DNA of 64,000 bases from Clostridioides difficile (lineage in GTDB: Bacteria; Bacillota; Clostridia; Peptostreptococcales; Peptostreptococcaceae). This document shows, piece by piece, positions 54,891-63,242 of the stretch. The notes beneath the pieces are model-generated. The model ran no database searches. It was not told the DNA's origin and saw nothing but the letters and a program-made list of their open reading frames with translations. The position numbers and the translations under genes were made by a program. The stretch's first letter is position 1. Each line of letters begins with the position of its first letter. The DNA is taken from NCBI GenBank assembly GCA_024919175.1, contig CP103804.1, forward strand, positions 3,224,001-3,288,000, written 5' to 3'.

Positions 54891-55559
54891 ATGTTTAAAA
54901 TTTTTCTTTTTTCTAGTGAACAGTTTGTAAGTCTTTTTATATTTGGATTATTTCTATATCATTGCCCAAAGCTAACAAGAAATATTTTACCCTATAGCTA
55001 CACAGTTGAAAAAATACTTTGTACCTTAATGGTAATAGTAGTTGCTTTAGAACAAATTTTAATTGCTTCTTCAGGTAATTATAGCACCTTAAATTCCTTA
55101 CCAATTGGAATTAGCCATATTTGTATATACATATGTATAGCTATATTAGCTTTTAAACAGTATCATTTTTTTAACATATTTTTTTCTTGGAGCTTAGTTT
55201 GCTCTGTTGGAGAACTTATTTTTTCTAAGAATTTAGGATACGAATTTCCTAGCTTCATATATTTTCTATTTGTCTTCTCTAAATGTTTGATAATATATGC
55301 AAATATTTATATGGTTGATGTAAGAAAATTTAAGGTTAACAGATATGCATTTAGAGATAACTTTGTATTTTGTCTCATTTATTTTTCATTCATATTTTTA
55401 CTAAATACATTTACTGATTCACAATATTACTATGGCTTTTTAAGTTACAATACAACTGCTATTTTTATATTTATTTTTGCTACTAGCATTGTGTACATAC
55501 TTCCTCTTTTATCTAATATAGATACCTTTATCCTTGAAAAAAAGAAAAAGAGTAAATAA
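54891..55559 (+). CDS. TMEM164/YwaF-like integral membrane protein
   Basis: The 222-residue protein has six or seven hydrophobic helices and a Lys-rich cytoplasmic tail (EKKKKSK). Its layout, with LPIGISHICIYICI in the middle followed by a WSLVCSVGEL segment, resembles YwaF/TMEM164-family proteins, whose LPLHLC motif is in the same place; here the His-x-Cys is shifted (SHIC). No catalytic function is assigned. It has a GGAGAG SD nine bases upstream and its own terminator. Confidence 0.65.
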   Translation: MFKIFLFSSEQFVSLFIFGLFLYHCPKLTRNILPYSYTVEKILCTLMVIVVALEQILIASSGNYSTLNSLPIGISHICIYICIAILAFKQYHFFNIFFSWSLVCSVGELIFSKNLGYEFPSFIYFLFVFSKCLIIYANIYMVDVRKFKVNRYAFRDNFVFCLIYFSFIFLLNTFTDSQYYYGFLSYNTTAIFIFIFATSIVYILPLLSNIDTFILEKKKKSK

Positions 55560-55579
55560 TTTATTTAAGTTTATAGATG

Positions 55580-55625
55580 AAGCCACTTAGACATTTTTTA
55601 AGTTTTAAAAATATCCAAGTGGCTT
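55580..55625. terminator. Bidirectional terminator between convergent genes
   Basis: AAGCCACTT (55580-55589) pairs with AAGTGGCTT (55617-55625), with inner A/T pairing. It faces the membrane-protein gene on one side and pepA on the other. Confidence 0.75.
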
Positions 55626-55660
55626 TACACATTAAACTATAGTTTTTGTATTATATAAAT

Positions 55661-57112
55661 TTATATCTCTGCTAGATAATACAATGTCCTAACAGGCTCT
55701 CCTGTTGCTCCTTTTGATTTATACCCCTTTGATTTTGATGATGTACTTGTACCTGCTATATCCATATGAATCCATGGAGTACTTCCAACAAATTCTCCAA
55801 TAAAGGCTCCTGCTGTTATGCATCCAGCATTTTTACCACCAGTATTTTTAAGGTCTGCTTCTTCTCCCTTTACCATATTTTTAAACTCATCATAAAGTGG
55901 CATCTTCCAGACTCTTTCTCCAGATAAAATAGATGCTTTTTCCAATTCACAATAAAAAGCATCATTATTTGTTACTACAGGAGTTGCAACATTACCTAAT
56001 AATGTTAGAGCTGCACCAGTCAATGTTGCTACATCAACAACTTTTGTCACTTTTTCATTATTTATAATGTAATATATTGCATCAGCTAATGTAAGTCTAC
56101 CTTCTGCATCTGTATTTAAAACTTCAATAGTTTTTCTTGCCATAGAATTAATTATATCTCCTGGTTTATATGAACCTCCTGATAAAGCATTTTCACATGC
56201 AGCTACTACTGCTATAACATTTTTCTTTAATTTACTCTGAGATATGGCACACATAGCTCCTATTACACTTGCAGCTCCAGCCATGTCTGTTTTCATATCT
56301 AGCATAGATGCATTTGATTTTAAAGAATATCCACCAGTATCATAAGTCAAGCCTTTACCTACTAGACCTAGTATATCTGTATTTTCTTCATCTCCAAAAT
56401 ATCTCATTACTATAAATCTTGGTTTATTAACTGAACCTCTTGATACAGCAAAAAAAGCTTCCATACCTAATGCTTTTATTTTTTCTTCTTCATAAACCTC
56501 AACATTAAATCCATACTCTGCTCCAAGTCTAACTGTCTCTATTGCCAATGTCTTTGGGTATATTATATTTGATGGTTCGTTAACTAGATTCCTTGCTATT
56601 ATAGTTGAACTAGATAGTATTCTAGCTTTTTCTATTTGACACTCTGCTTCTTTTTCAGTAAATATAATTATATTGTTTATTTCTTTTTCTTCAGAATCTT
56701 CACTTTTTGTCTTATATTTATCAAATTTATAATTTCCAAGCAATATCCCTTCTGAAAAAGCACCTATCTCTTCTATATCTAAATTAACATTTATTATATT
56801 AACATCATTGTTTTTACATGCTTTATTTCTCAACACACCTTTTATTTTTTTACATAGGTTGCCTCCTATGATTCTAAGTTTTTCCTTATCTAAAGATTCT
56901 TTCTTACCAAGGCCAACTAGACAAAGTTCTATTAGATTGTCATTTTCAAGCAATGTAACAATCTCTATGTTATTTTCTTTGGCACTGAAGTTTTTACTTA
57001 CAATATTTAATTTATCAAACATTGTAGAAACATTCTCATCTTCAAACACAGTAATTACAGTTATAGCATCATCCAAGCTTTTTAATATTTCTTTAGAACA
57101 TTTTATCTGCAT
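55661..57112 (-). CDS. pepA: Leucyl (M17) aminopeptidase
   Basis: The 483-residue M17 aminopeptidase removes N-terminal residues from peptides using two metal ions. The catalytic domain has VGKGLTYDTGGYSLK, the metal ligands DMKTDMAGA, and the signature NTDAEGRLTLADA. The N-terminal domain (1-160) is divergent. It is downstream of a marR gene by 15 bases, so they form one unit; the regulator may control it. Confidence 0.93.
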   Translation of the reverse strand: MQIKCSKEILKSLDDAITVITVFEDENVSTMFDKLNIVSKNFSAKENNIEIVTLLENDNLIELCLVGLGKKESLDKEKLRIIGGNLCKKIKGVLRNKACKNNDVNIINVNLDIEEIGAFSEGILLGNYKFDKYKTKSEDSEEKEINNIIIFTEKEAECQIEKARILSSSTIIARNLVNEPSNIIYPKTLAIETVRLGAEYGFNVEVYEEEKIKALGMEAFFAVSRGSVNKPRFIVMRYFGDEENTDILGLVGKGLTYDTGGYSLKSNASMLDMKTDMAGAASVIGAMCAISQSKLKKNVIAVVAACENALSGGSYKPGDIINSMARKTIEVLNTDAEGRLTLADAIYYIINNEKVTKVVDVATLTGAALTLLGNVATPVVTNNDAFYCELEKASILSGERVWKMPLYDEFKNMVKGEEADLKNTGGKNAGCITAGAFIGEFVGSTPWIHMDIAGTSTSSKSKGYKSKGATGEPVRTLYYLAEI

Positions 57113-57127
57113 ATCAAGTTCTCCTTT

Positions 57128-57577
57128 TTAAAATAATTGCTCAATTATATTTCTAGAGTCTTCCAAAGAAGCAAACAATTTATCTTTGTTTTCTACATCT
57201 AAACAGTTCATTTTATCACTTATTATAGATATAAATTTTAATATTTCATCATCTAATGTTTTTTCTCCACTTTCAGTTATTCCATAAAAAGTATTTCGTC
57301 TATCTCTACTATCTTCTTCCCTATATACATACTCTTGCTCAACTAACTTATTAAGTAATATACACAAACTAGAAGTAGATACATGTAAATCTCTACTTAA
57401 ATTTTTAAGTTCCATTTTATTATGTTTTCTTATGCTTACTAAAGCAAAAAATTGTCTTTCTGTAAGTACTTTACCTTTTTTATATCTTTCATTATTAATA
57501 ATCTTTATTAAATTATGAAAGTTATTCATACTTTCCAACAACAAAATAGATAACTCTTTATCACTCATAAAATTCAC
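57128..57577 (-). CDS. MarR-family transcriptional regulator
   Basis: The 149-residue winged-helix protein has the MarR pattern: MELKNLSRDLHVSTSSLCIL (recognition helix) and the wing EEDSRDRRNTFYGITESG. It precedes pepA by 15 bases. It is only distantly similar to the MarR protein at 11865-12317. Its own promoter region, 57578-57827, shows no clear palindrome to me. Confidence 0.88.
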   Translation of the reverse strand: MNFMSDKELSILLLESMNNFHNLIKIINNERYKKGKVLTERQFFALVSIRKHNKMELKNLSRDLHVSTSSLCILLNKLVEQEYVYREEDSRDRRNTFYGITESGEKTLDDEILKFISIISDKMNCLDVENKDKLFASLEDSRNIIEQLF

Positions 57578-57750
57578 CTCAAAATTAATAATTGGGACTC
57601 CCTCTTATCCCCCAAATATGTTTATATATCTCTAATATAATACTTCTTTTCTTTTTATAATTATACTATAGATAAACTTTATTATCCATTTAAATTGTTT
57701 TAAACTAAAATATTATTAAGTATAAAATAAAAACATTTAAATTACATTAT

Positions 57751-57784
57751 AAAATAGTGAGACTTATATCAATCTCACTATTTT
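57751..57784 (-). terminator. Terminator of the ytfJ unit
   Basis: AAAATAGTGAGA pairs with TCTCACTATTTT around a 10-base loop. It lies just past the ytfJ stop and exits into AT-rich sequence. Confidence 0.8.
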
Positions 57785-57827
57785 ATTCAAAGCTATATTT
57801 TATTTTCAAAAGTATTCTAATCTTATA

Positions 57828-58256
57828 CTACATGTTGTTCTTGTCTGGATTTTTATTGTTTTGAGATATATTCTGAATTTTTTCTAATACTCTAGGAGTT
57901 ATAGAAAGTATATTATCTACTAGATTAATATTACTATCTAAGCTCATTATTCTAGTTTCTCCACTTTCAACTACTACAAATGCTACTGGTTGCACAGATA
58001 TAGCTCCTGCACTACCTCCTGCAAAATTTGTATCTGCTTTTTCACTTTTTATTTCAATATTTTTATCTTTCTCATCATATCCTTTTGAATATTCTCCTCC
58101 ACCTATACCAAATCCAATTGTTACTTTTGATATAGGAACAACTACTGTAGTATCTGTTTTTATAGGGTCCCCTATAATAGTATTTGCATCTATAGAACCT
58201 TTAATAGTTTCAAGAGTTGTTTCCATAAGGCTTTGTATCGAACCTGTTGCTCTCAT
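57828..58256 (-). CDS. ytfJ: YtfJ/GerW-family sporulation protein
   Basis: The 142-residue protein matches the GerW/YtfJ family (IGDPIKTDTTVVVPISKVTIGFGIGGG, SGGSAGAISVQPVAFVV-type core: GGSAGAISVQPVAF). B. subtilis GerW is needed for germination with GerA-type receptors; in clostridia the gene is usually sporulation-associated. The ATG at 58256 has GGAGG eight bases upstream; the GTG at 58265 overlaps that SD. It overlaps the upstream gene by 47 bases. Confidence 0.88.
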   Translation of the reverse strand: MRATGSIQSLMETTLETIKGSIDANTIIGDPIKTDTTVVVPISKVTIGFGIGGGEYSKGYDEKDKNIEIKSEKADTNFAGGSAGAISVQPVAFVVVESGETRIMSLDSNINLVDNILSITPRVLEKIQNISQNNKNPDKNNM

Positions 58257-58842
58257 TACTATCACCTCCCTTATAATTTCCTTTATTTTTATTCATAACC
58301 TTATTAACCATTATTATAAAATGAAATAAATCTTTTATTCTTGACCTTATATGTATCCTTACATTTCCCAAAAAGTAATCTTTTGTAAAATTTGGATTTA
58401 CATTTAAATATATTTTTTCTGCATCAATTATATTAAATAAATTTCCATATAGTGTATTTATTAATACATACACCGAAGATGTCACACCTATATTTTTAGT
58501 TCCAAAATCAATGTTTGAATAAAATTCATGTATTTTTATCTTTTTTAATAGTCTATAAACACTTAAAAGGTCATCAGCTAATAATATACTAGAGTCTATA
58601 TTATTCTTCATCCCCTCTTTTTTATCATTATTTTTACTATTTTCAGCTGGGTAGAGTTGTCTATTTATATTTATTAAATCAAACATGTATTTTACATTAA
58701 GTTTTAAACAAACATCTTTATTGTTTATATCTGCTATTAATAAGATATTTATATGAGACATTAAAAACAATATAATTATACTTATTATAAAAATTATTGC
58801 TATTATTAAGTATTTAAAATTAAGTAATTCATTAATCTCCAT
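58210..58842 (-). CDS. DUF2953 membrane protein (YtfI-like)
   Basis: The 210-residue protein has one N-terminal membrane helix (about 10-30) and two conserved blocks, INTLYGNLFNII and YFLGNVRIHIRSRIKDLF. It fits DUF2953, a family encoded next to ytfJ in many spore formers. Function unknown; probably forespore membrane. The long overlap with ytfJ suggests coupled translation. Confidence 0.75.
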   Translation of the reverse strand: MEINELLNFKYLIIAIIFIISIIILFLMSHINILLIADINNKDVCLKLNVKYMFDLININRQLYPAENSKNNDKKEGMKNNIDSSILLADDLLSVYRLLKKIKIHEFYSNIDFGTKNIGVTSSVYVLINTLYGNLFNIIDAEKIYLNVNPNFTKDYFLGNVRIHIRSRIKDLFHFIIMVNKVMNKNKGNYKGGDSNESNRFDTKPYGNNS

Positions 58843-58929
58843 GTTTATATTATCATCAAAAAATTACTATTTATACTTAATTATCCATATTTATTTTACC
58901 AAAACTATTTTTTTATATTTACACAAAAA

Positions 58930-58996
58930 AACACAATAACTTAGATTATTTTAAACCTTCTAAAAAATTTAAAACTATAAACTAAATTACTGTGTT
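58930..58996 (-). terminator. Inverted repeat downstream of scpB (probable terminator)
   Basis: Arms at 58930-58944 and 58982-58996 match at 13 of 15 positions (AACACAATAACTTAG and CTAAATTACTGTGTT). They surround a 37-base AT-rich loop and are followed on the minus strand by TTTTTTTGTG, so termination of scpAB is the simplest reading. Confidence 0.5.
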
Positions 58997-59061
58997 CTTC
59001 ATATTTTTATTTTAAAAGTAACATTCCTATTATAAAATTAACATTATCTTTGTATAACATT

Positions 59062-59601
59062 TTATTCATTTGTTACTGCTTCTTGATAAGTTTCTATATC
59101 TGGCAACTCTTCAAGGCTTTCTATATTTAACAGCTTTAAAAATTCATCTGTTGTCTTATAAATTATTGGTTTTCCTATTTTATTAAGTCTACCAGCCTCT
59201 CTTATAAGTTGATTTTCAAATAGAGTTTGTAACACCTTATCACATTTTACGCCTCTTATATCTTCTATCTCTACTTTTGTTATTGGTTGTTTATATGCAA
59301 TTATAGTAAGAGTCTCTAGCGTAGCTTGACTCAAACTTTTCTTTTTCTTTGGCTCAATAATTTTTTTTATATATTCTGCATAATCTTCATTTGTACACAT
59401 TTGATATTTATTTTCCAATTTTATTATCTGAATGCCTCTATTTTTTTCTCTATACTCATCAATAAGTAAATTTAACATAATCTCTATCTCTTTTGATGAA
59501 AGTTCTTTATTTATTATATAATTTAATTCTTTTATACTTATTGGGTCACCATATGCAAACATAATAGATTCTATAATACATTTTATATCTTCTCTCTTCA
59601 T
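59062..59601 (-). CDS. scpB: Segregation and condensation protein B
   Basis: Part of the SMC-ScpAB condensin that compacts and segregates the chromosome. The 179-residue protein has tandem winged-helix domains, with the hallmark LSQATLETLTIIAYKQPITK and EIEDIRGVKCDKVL. It starts 1 base after scpA ends. Confidence 0.96.
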   Translation of the reverse strand: MKREDIKCIIESIMFAYGDPISIKELNYIINKELSSKEIEIMLNLLIDEYREKNRGIQIIKLENKYQMCTNEDYAEYIKKIIEPKKKKSLSQATLETLTIIAYKQPITKVEIEDIRGVKCDKVLQTLFENQLIREAGRLNKIGKPIIYKTTDEFLKLLNIESLEELPDIETYQEAVTNE

Positions 59602-59602
59602 T

Positions 59603-60322
59603 TTAACACTCCGAACTTTTTCTTATTAAAATATCATCAAAAAATATATCTTGTACCACTACTATTTCTTTTTCTTTTATAAGCTCCAATATAGATAAAA
59701 AAGTAGCAATTATTTCATCATTTTCATATGATTTTATGATATTTGTAAAAGTAACTTCTATTTTCTCTTTTATAACATTTCTTATATACACTATTTTTTC
59801 TTCCACAGATATTATCTTTTTTCTCACTATTTTATCCAATTTTTCATCATTAGTATTTTCAATTTGTGATGTTTTAACCTTAAATATGTATGGAAGTATA
59901 TTTTTTATTGCTTCTATTGATATATCTTCTAAATCTACATTATCATCAATAATTATTTCTTCTTTGGTTCTATAAAATCTTTCATTACTATAAGTTATAT
60001 TTTCTTTTATATCTTGTGATGCTATCTTAAATTTTCTATATTCTTCTAATTTCTCCATAAGTTCTATTCTTGGGTCTTCTTCTTCATCCTTTTGCTTATA
60101 AAGTAAGTATTTAGATTTTATTTCTAAAAGCTTAGATGCCATAGTTATAAATTCACTAGTTATCTCTAAATCCATTTTATCTAACATCTTTAGATAATTA
60201 AGATATTGCTTAGTTATATCTATAATTGATATATCTTTTATATCTATCTTATGTTTAGTTATCAAGTCATACAGCAAATCTAATGGTCCCTCATAGACTT
60301 GTAATTGTATATTATACTTCAT
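59603..60322 (-). CDS. scpA: Segregation and condensation protein A
   Basis: The kleisin subunit that bridges SMC heads. The 239-residue protein has the N-terminal YEGPLDLLYDLITKHKIDI signature and a C-terminal winged helix. It lies between the M50 protease gene and scpB, a common clostridial order. Confidence 0.96.
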   Translation of the reverse strand: MKYNIQLQVYEGPLDLLYDLITKHKIDIKDISIIDITKQYLNYLKMLDKMDLEITSEFITMASKLLEIKSKYLLYKQKDEEEDPRIELMEKLEEYRKFKIASQDIKENITYSNERFYRTKEEIIIDDNVDLEDISIEAIKNILPYIFKVKTSQIENTNDEKLDKIVRKKIISVEEKIVYIRNVIKEKIEVTFTNIIKSYENDEIIATFLSILELIKEKEIVVVQDIFFDDILIRKSSEC

Positions 60323-60351
60323 ATTAATCCCTCTTTAAGTTATTTATTTTA

Positions 60352-60948
60352 TTAAGCAAATAAATATACTATTCTTAGTAATACAGTATATATTGGTGTT
60401 AATATTATTTGATATATACCTGTAAATAAAGCAATCAGCAAAATTATATAACTCATATTTTCAAATTTATACACATATTCATTCCATTTATATGGTACAA
60501 ATGTAGATATAACTCCCCATCCATCAAGTGGAGGTATAGGAAGTAAATTAAAAGCTGCGAATCCCATACTATATAAGAACACATACTGAGCTATTGTATT
60601 TATAGCATACATATGCACATACTTGTTGACAATTACACAAAGTATGGCGGTTAAAACATTACAAAAAACTCCTGCAAGTGAAACTACCAAATTGCCTATC
60701 TTATAATTTTTAAAATTATTAGGATTTACTGGAACTGGTTTTGCCCACCCTATTCTAAGAATAAACATAGCCAAAAGACCAATTGGGTCGACATGTCTTA
60801 CAGGATTTAATGTCATTCTTCCATAAGCCTTAGCTGTATCATCACCTAATAAATGTGCCGAGTATGCATGACCAAACTCATGTATTGATATTGCCATAGC
60901 TATACCAACCAAACTTGCTACGATTTCTCCTATATTCATACTTAACAT
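60352..60948 (-). CDS. Site-2-protease (M50) family membrane metalloprotease
   Basis: The 198-residue polytopic membrane protein has the zinc motif HEFGH in AISIHEFGHAYSAHLLGD and the second motif NLLPIPPLDGWGV with the metal Asp. Length and spacing match the short Rip/YwhC-type M50B family. Substrate unknown. The ATG at 60948 has GGAG 10 bases upstream. It is 29 bases ahead of scpA. Confidence 0.92.
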   Translation of the reverse strand: MLSMNIGEIVASLVGIAMAISIHEFGHAYSAHLLGDDTAKAYGRMTLNPVRHVDPIGLLAMFILRIGWAKPVPVNPNNFKNYKIGNLVVSLAGVFCNVLTAILCVIVNKYVHMYAINTIAQYVFLYSMGFAAFNLLPIPPLDGWGVISTFVPYKWNEYVYKFENMSYIILLIALFTGIYQIILTPIYTVLLRIVYLFA

Positions 60949-61206
60949 TAATGTACATCTCCTAAATTAAATTTTTAATACTATTATAACAATTAAATAA
61001 CTTATAATCAAAATTATTTTATATTATAATAATTGTGTGTATAGGCATAAAATTAAAATTCATATTTTATTTTATAACTTTTATTATTATATCATATTAG
61101 CTGTAAAAATATAATAATTACACTTATTGGTAGTACAATATTATATTGACATAAACTGACATTATTGTTATCTTATTGGTGTATAACAAATGAAGGGAGT
61201 AATAAA

Positions 61207-61701
61207 GTGAATAATACTGTAGAAAATAATGAACTTAAATTTAGATATGCAGTTGAATCAGACACTGCCCTTGTATTAAAATTTATAAAAGAACTTGCTT
61301 CTTACGAGAACATGTTAGACGAAGTTATTGCAACTGAAGAAATACTTAATGAGTGGCTATTTGTAAAGAAAAAAGCAGAGGTTTTAATTGGTGAATATAA
61401 TGGAAATGATGTGGGCTTTGCTTTATTTTTTCATAATTTTTCAACATTTCTTGGACGTGCAGGAATTTATTTAGAAGATTTATATGTTCAACCAGTGTTT
61501 CGTGGAAAAGGATTTGGCAAGGCTTTTCTAAAAAAACTAGCTAGTATTGCTATAGAGCGTGGATGTGGTCGTTTGGAGTGGTGGTGCTTAGATTGGAATA
61601 AACCAAGTATAGATTTTTACTTATCAATGGGTGCAGAACCAATGAAAGATTGGACAGTGTATCGTATTGATGGAGATATCCTTGATAATTTAGCAAAATA
61701 A
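61207..61701 (+). CDS. GNAT-family N-acetyltransferase (SSAT-like)
   Basis: The 164-residue protein has the acetyl-CoA site VQPVFRGKGFGKAFL (Q/RxxGxG/A) and the downstream RLEWWCLDWNKPSIDFY segment typical of spermidine/spermine and small-molecule acetyltransferases. Start is a GTG at 61207, with GGGAG seven bases upstream. CGT arginine codons are more frequent than in most of the window. Substrate uncertain; polyamines are plausible. Confidence 0.85.
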   Translation: MNNTVENNELKFRYAVESDTALVLKFIKELASYENMLDEVIATEEILNEWLFVKKKAEVLIGEYNGNDVGFALFFHNFSTFLGRAGIYLEDLYVQPVFRGKGFGKAFLKKLASIAIERGCGRLEWWCLDWNKPSIDFYLSMGAEPMKDWTVYRIDGDILDNLAK

Positions 61702-61725
61702 ATTACATATAGATATTATTTTATT

Positions 61726-61751
61726 TGACAACTAAAAAAATTAAGTTGTCA
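61726..61751 (+). terminator. Terminator after the GNAT gene
   Basis: TGACAACT pairs with AGTTGTCA around a 10-base A-rich loop, followed by TTTTTTTAT. Confidence 0.85.
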
Positions 61752-61846
61752 TTTTTTTATGTGTTCTTAGTTTTTAGTCAATATCATACAAGAACTACAA
61801 AAAAATATATGTTACACTTTATACAATATGAAAGGAGGTTGTTCAG

Positions 61847-62701
61847 GTGAAACAAGAAGAACGTACAGTATGTTTTGATAGTGAATTAGAAATTGAAGCG
61901 TATAGATTTAAAGGTATCATGCAAAATTTTCCAAACCATTTTCATGAGCACTATGTAATTGGCTTTATAGAAAATGGTCAAAGATATTTATCATGCAAAA
62001 ACAAAAAGTATACTACAAGTACAGGAGATTTATTACTTTTTAATCCTTTCGATAGTCATACTTGTGAACAAATAGATAATGAAGTTCTTGATTATAGATG
62101 CATTAATATTAAACCAGAAATAATGCAAAAAGCTGTCTTAGAAATTACAGGTAAAAATTATTTACCTAAGTTCAATCAGCAGGTAATATTTCGTAGTGAA
62201 TTAGTACCTTTACTACAAGAACTACATCATATAATTATGGAAGAACAATCAGATTTTAAAAAAGAAGAAATATTCTTTTTCCTAATTGAACAAGTAATAA
62301 ATGAATATACAGAACCAGTTTTACAGTCTAACTCAGAAAAAATAAGTACAGAAATTCAAATAGTCTGTGATTACTTAGAAAATAATTACTCTGAACGTAT
62401 AGCACTTGATGAGTTAAGTTATCTAGCAAAAATGAATAAGTACTCATTACTTCGTAATTTTACAAAATTAAAAGGTATTACACCCTATAGATACCTTGAA
62501 AATATACGAGTAAATAAAGCTAAGAAACTTCTGGAAAATGGAATAGAGCCCATAGATGCTGCTATACAAACAGGCTTTGTAGACCAAAGTCACTTTACAA
62601 ATTTCTTTAAAAACTTTATTGGTCTTACACCTAAACAATATCAAAATATATTTATAAACAATGATAAAAACAACTTTAAAGAAGATGAAAAGGAGAATTA
62701 A
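61847..62701 (+). CDS. AraC-family transcriptional regulator
   Basis: The 284-residue protein has an N-terminal cupin ligand domain (FPNHFHEHYVIGFI, GDLLLFNPFDSHTCE) and a C-terminal pair of helix-turn-helices (ALDELSYLAKMNKYSLLRNF, then IDAAIQTGFVDQSHFTNFFK...GLTPKQYQ). Start GTG at 61847, with GGAGG eight bases upstream. The DUF2000 gene follows 3 bases later, so the two are co-transcribed. It probably regulates that operon or a nearby metabolic gene; its ligand is unknown. Confidence 0.92.
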   Translation: MKQEERTVCFDSELEIEAYRFKGIMQNFPNHFHEHYVIGFIENGQRYLSCKNKKYTTSTGDLLLFNPFDSHTCEQIDNEVLDYRCINIKPEIMQKAVLEITGKNYLPKFNQQVIFRSELVPLLQELHHIIMEEQSDFKKEEIFFFLIEQVINEYTEPVLQSNSEKISTEIQIVCDYLENNYSERIALDELSYLAKMNKYSLLRNFTKLKGITPYRYLENIRVNKAKKLLENGIEPIDAAIQTGFVDQSHFTNFFKNFIGLTPKQYQNIFINNDKNNFKEDEKEN

Positions 62702-62704
62702 AAA

Positions 62705-63127
62705 ATGGAAAATAAAAATGTAAAATGTGTTATGGTAATAGATGAAAATTTACCAATGGGAATTATATCAAATACAGCAGCGGTAATGGGAGTTACACTA
62801 GGTAAATGTGCTTCAGAAATAGTAGGCCCAGATGTAGTTGACAAAACAGGTAATAATCATTTAGGAATTGTTGCTATACCTGTACCTATCTTAAAAGGAA
62901 ATAAAGAACTTATAAAGGATTTACGTAAAAAATTATATACTCCTGAATTTGAAGGATTAACTGTTGTAGATTTTTCAGATGTCGCACAAGGTTGTAATAT
63001 TTATGAAGAGTTTACACAAAAAATTGCTACTGTCCAAGAAGACGAACTACAGTATTTTGGTATAGGAATATATGGAAATAAAAAGCAAGTAAATAAGCTT
63101 ACAGGTAGCATGCCTTTACTTAGATAA
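62705..63127 (+). CDS. DUF2000-family protein
   Basis: The 140-residue protein starts with CVMVIDENLPMGIISNTAAV and ends with the conserved FGIGIYGNKKQVNKLTGSMPLL, the DUF2000 pattern. The family is small, cytosolic and often follows an AraC gene; its fold resembles peptidyl-tRNA hydrolase 2-like proteins, but no function is established. It is coupled to the AraC gene and ends at a terminator. Confidence 0.85.
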   Translation: MENKNVKCVMVIDENLPMGIISNTAAVMGVTLGKCASEIVGPDVVDKTGNNHLGIVAIPVPILKGNKELIKDLRKKLYTPEFEGLTVVDFSDVAQGCNIYEEFTQKIATVQEDELQYFGIGIYGNKKQVNKLTGSMPLLR

Positions 63128-63170
63128 GCATTGCAAATATATAATTATAACAACTTTTTATAGACTAAAT

Positions 63171-63209
63171 AAAAAATGCCTATATGACACTTCTATACAG
63201 GCATTTTTT
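63171..63209. terminator. Bidirectional terminator
   Basis: AAAAAATGCC (63171-63180) pairs with GGCATTTTTT (63200-63209), with TATA/TATA inside. It serves both the DUF2000 gene and the convergent dacF. Confidence 0.9.
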
Positions 63210-63242
63210 ATGTGAATTATATTTGTATCTTATCTCTAGTGA

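Noticed and set aside
56808..57131. 107-codon open frame antisense to pepA
   Set aside because: It mirrors pepA codons, has no plausible SD or domain, and lies wholly within the pepA gene.
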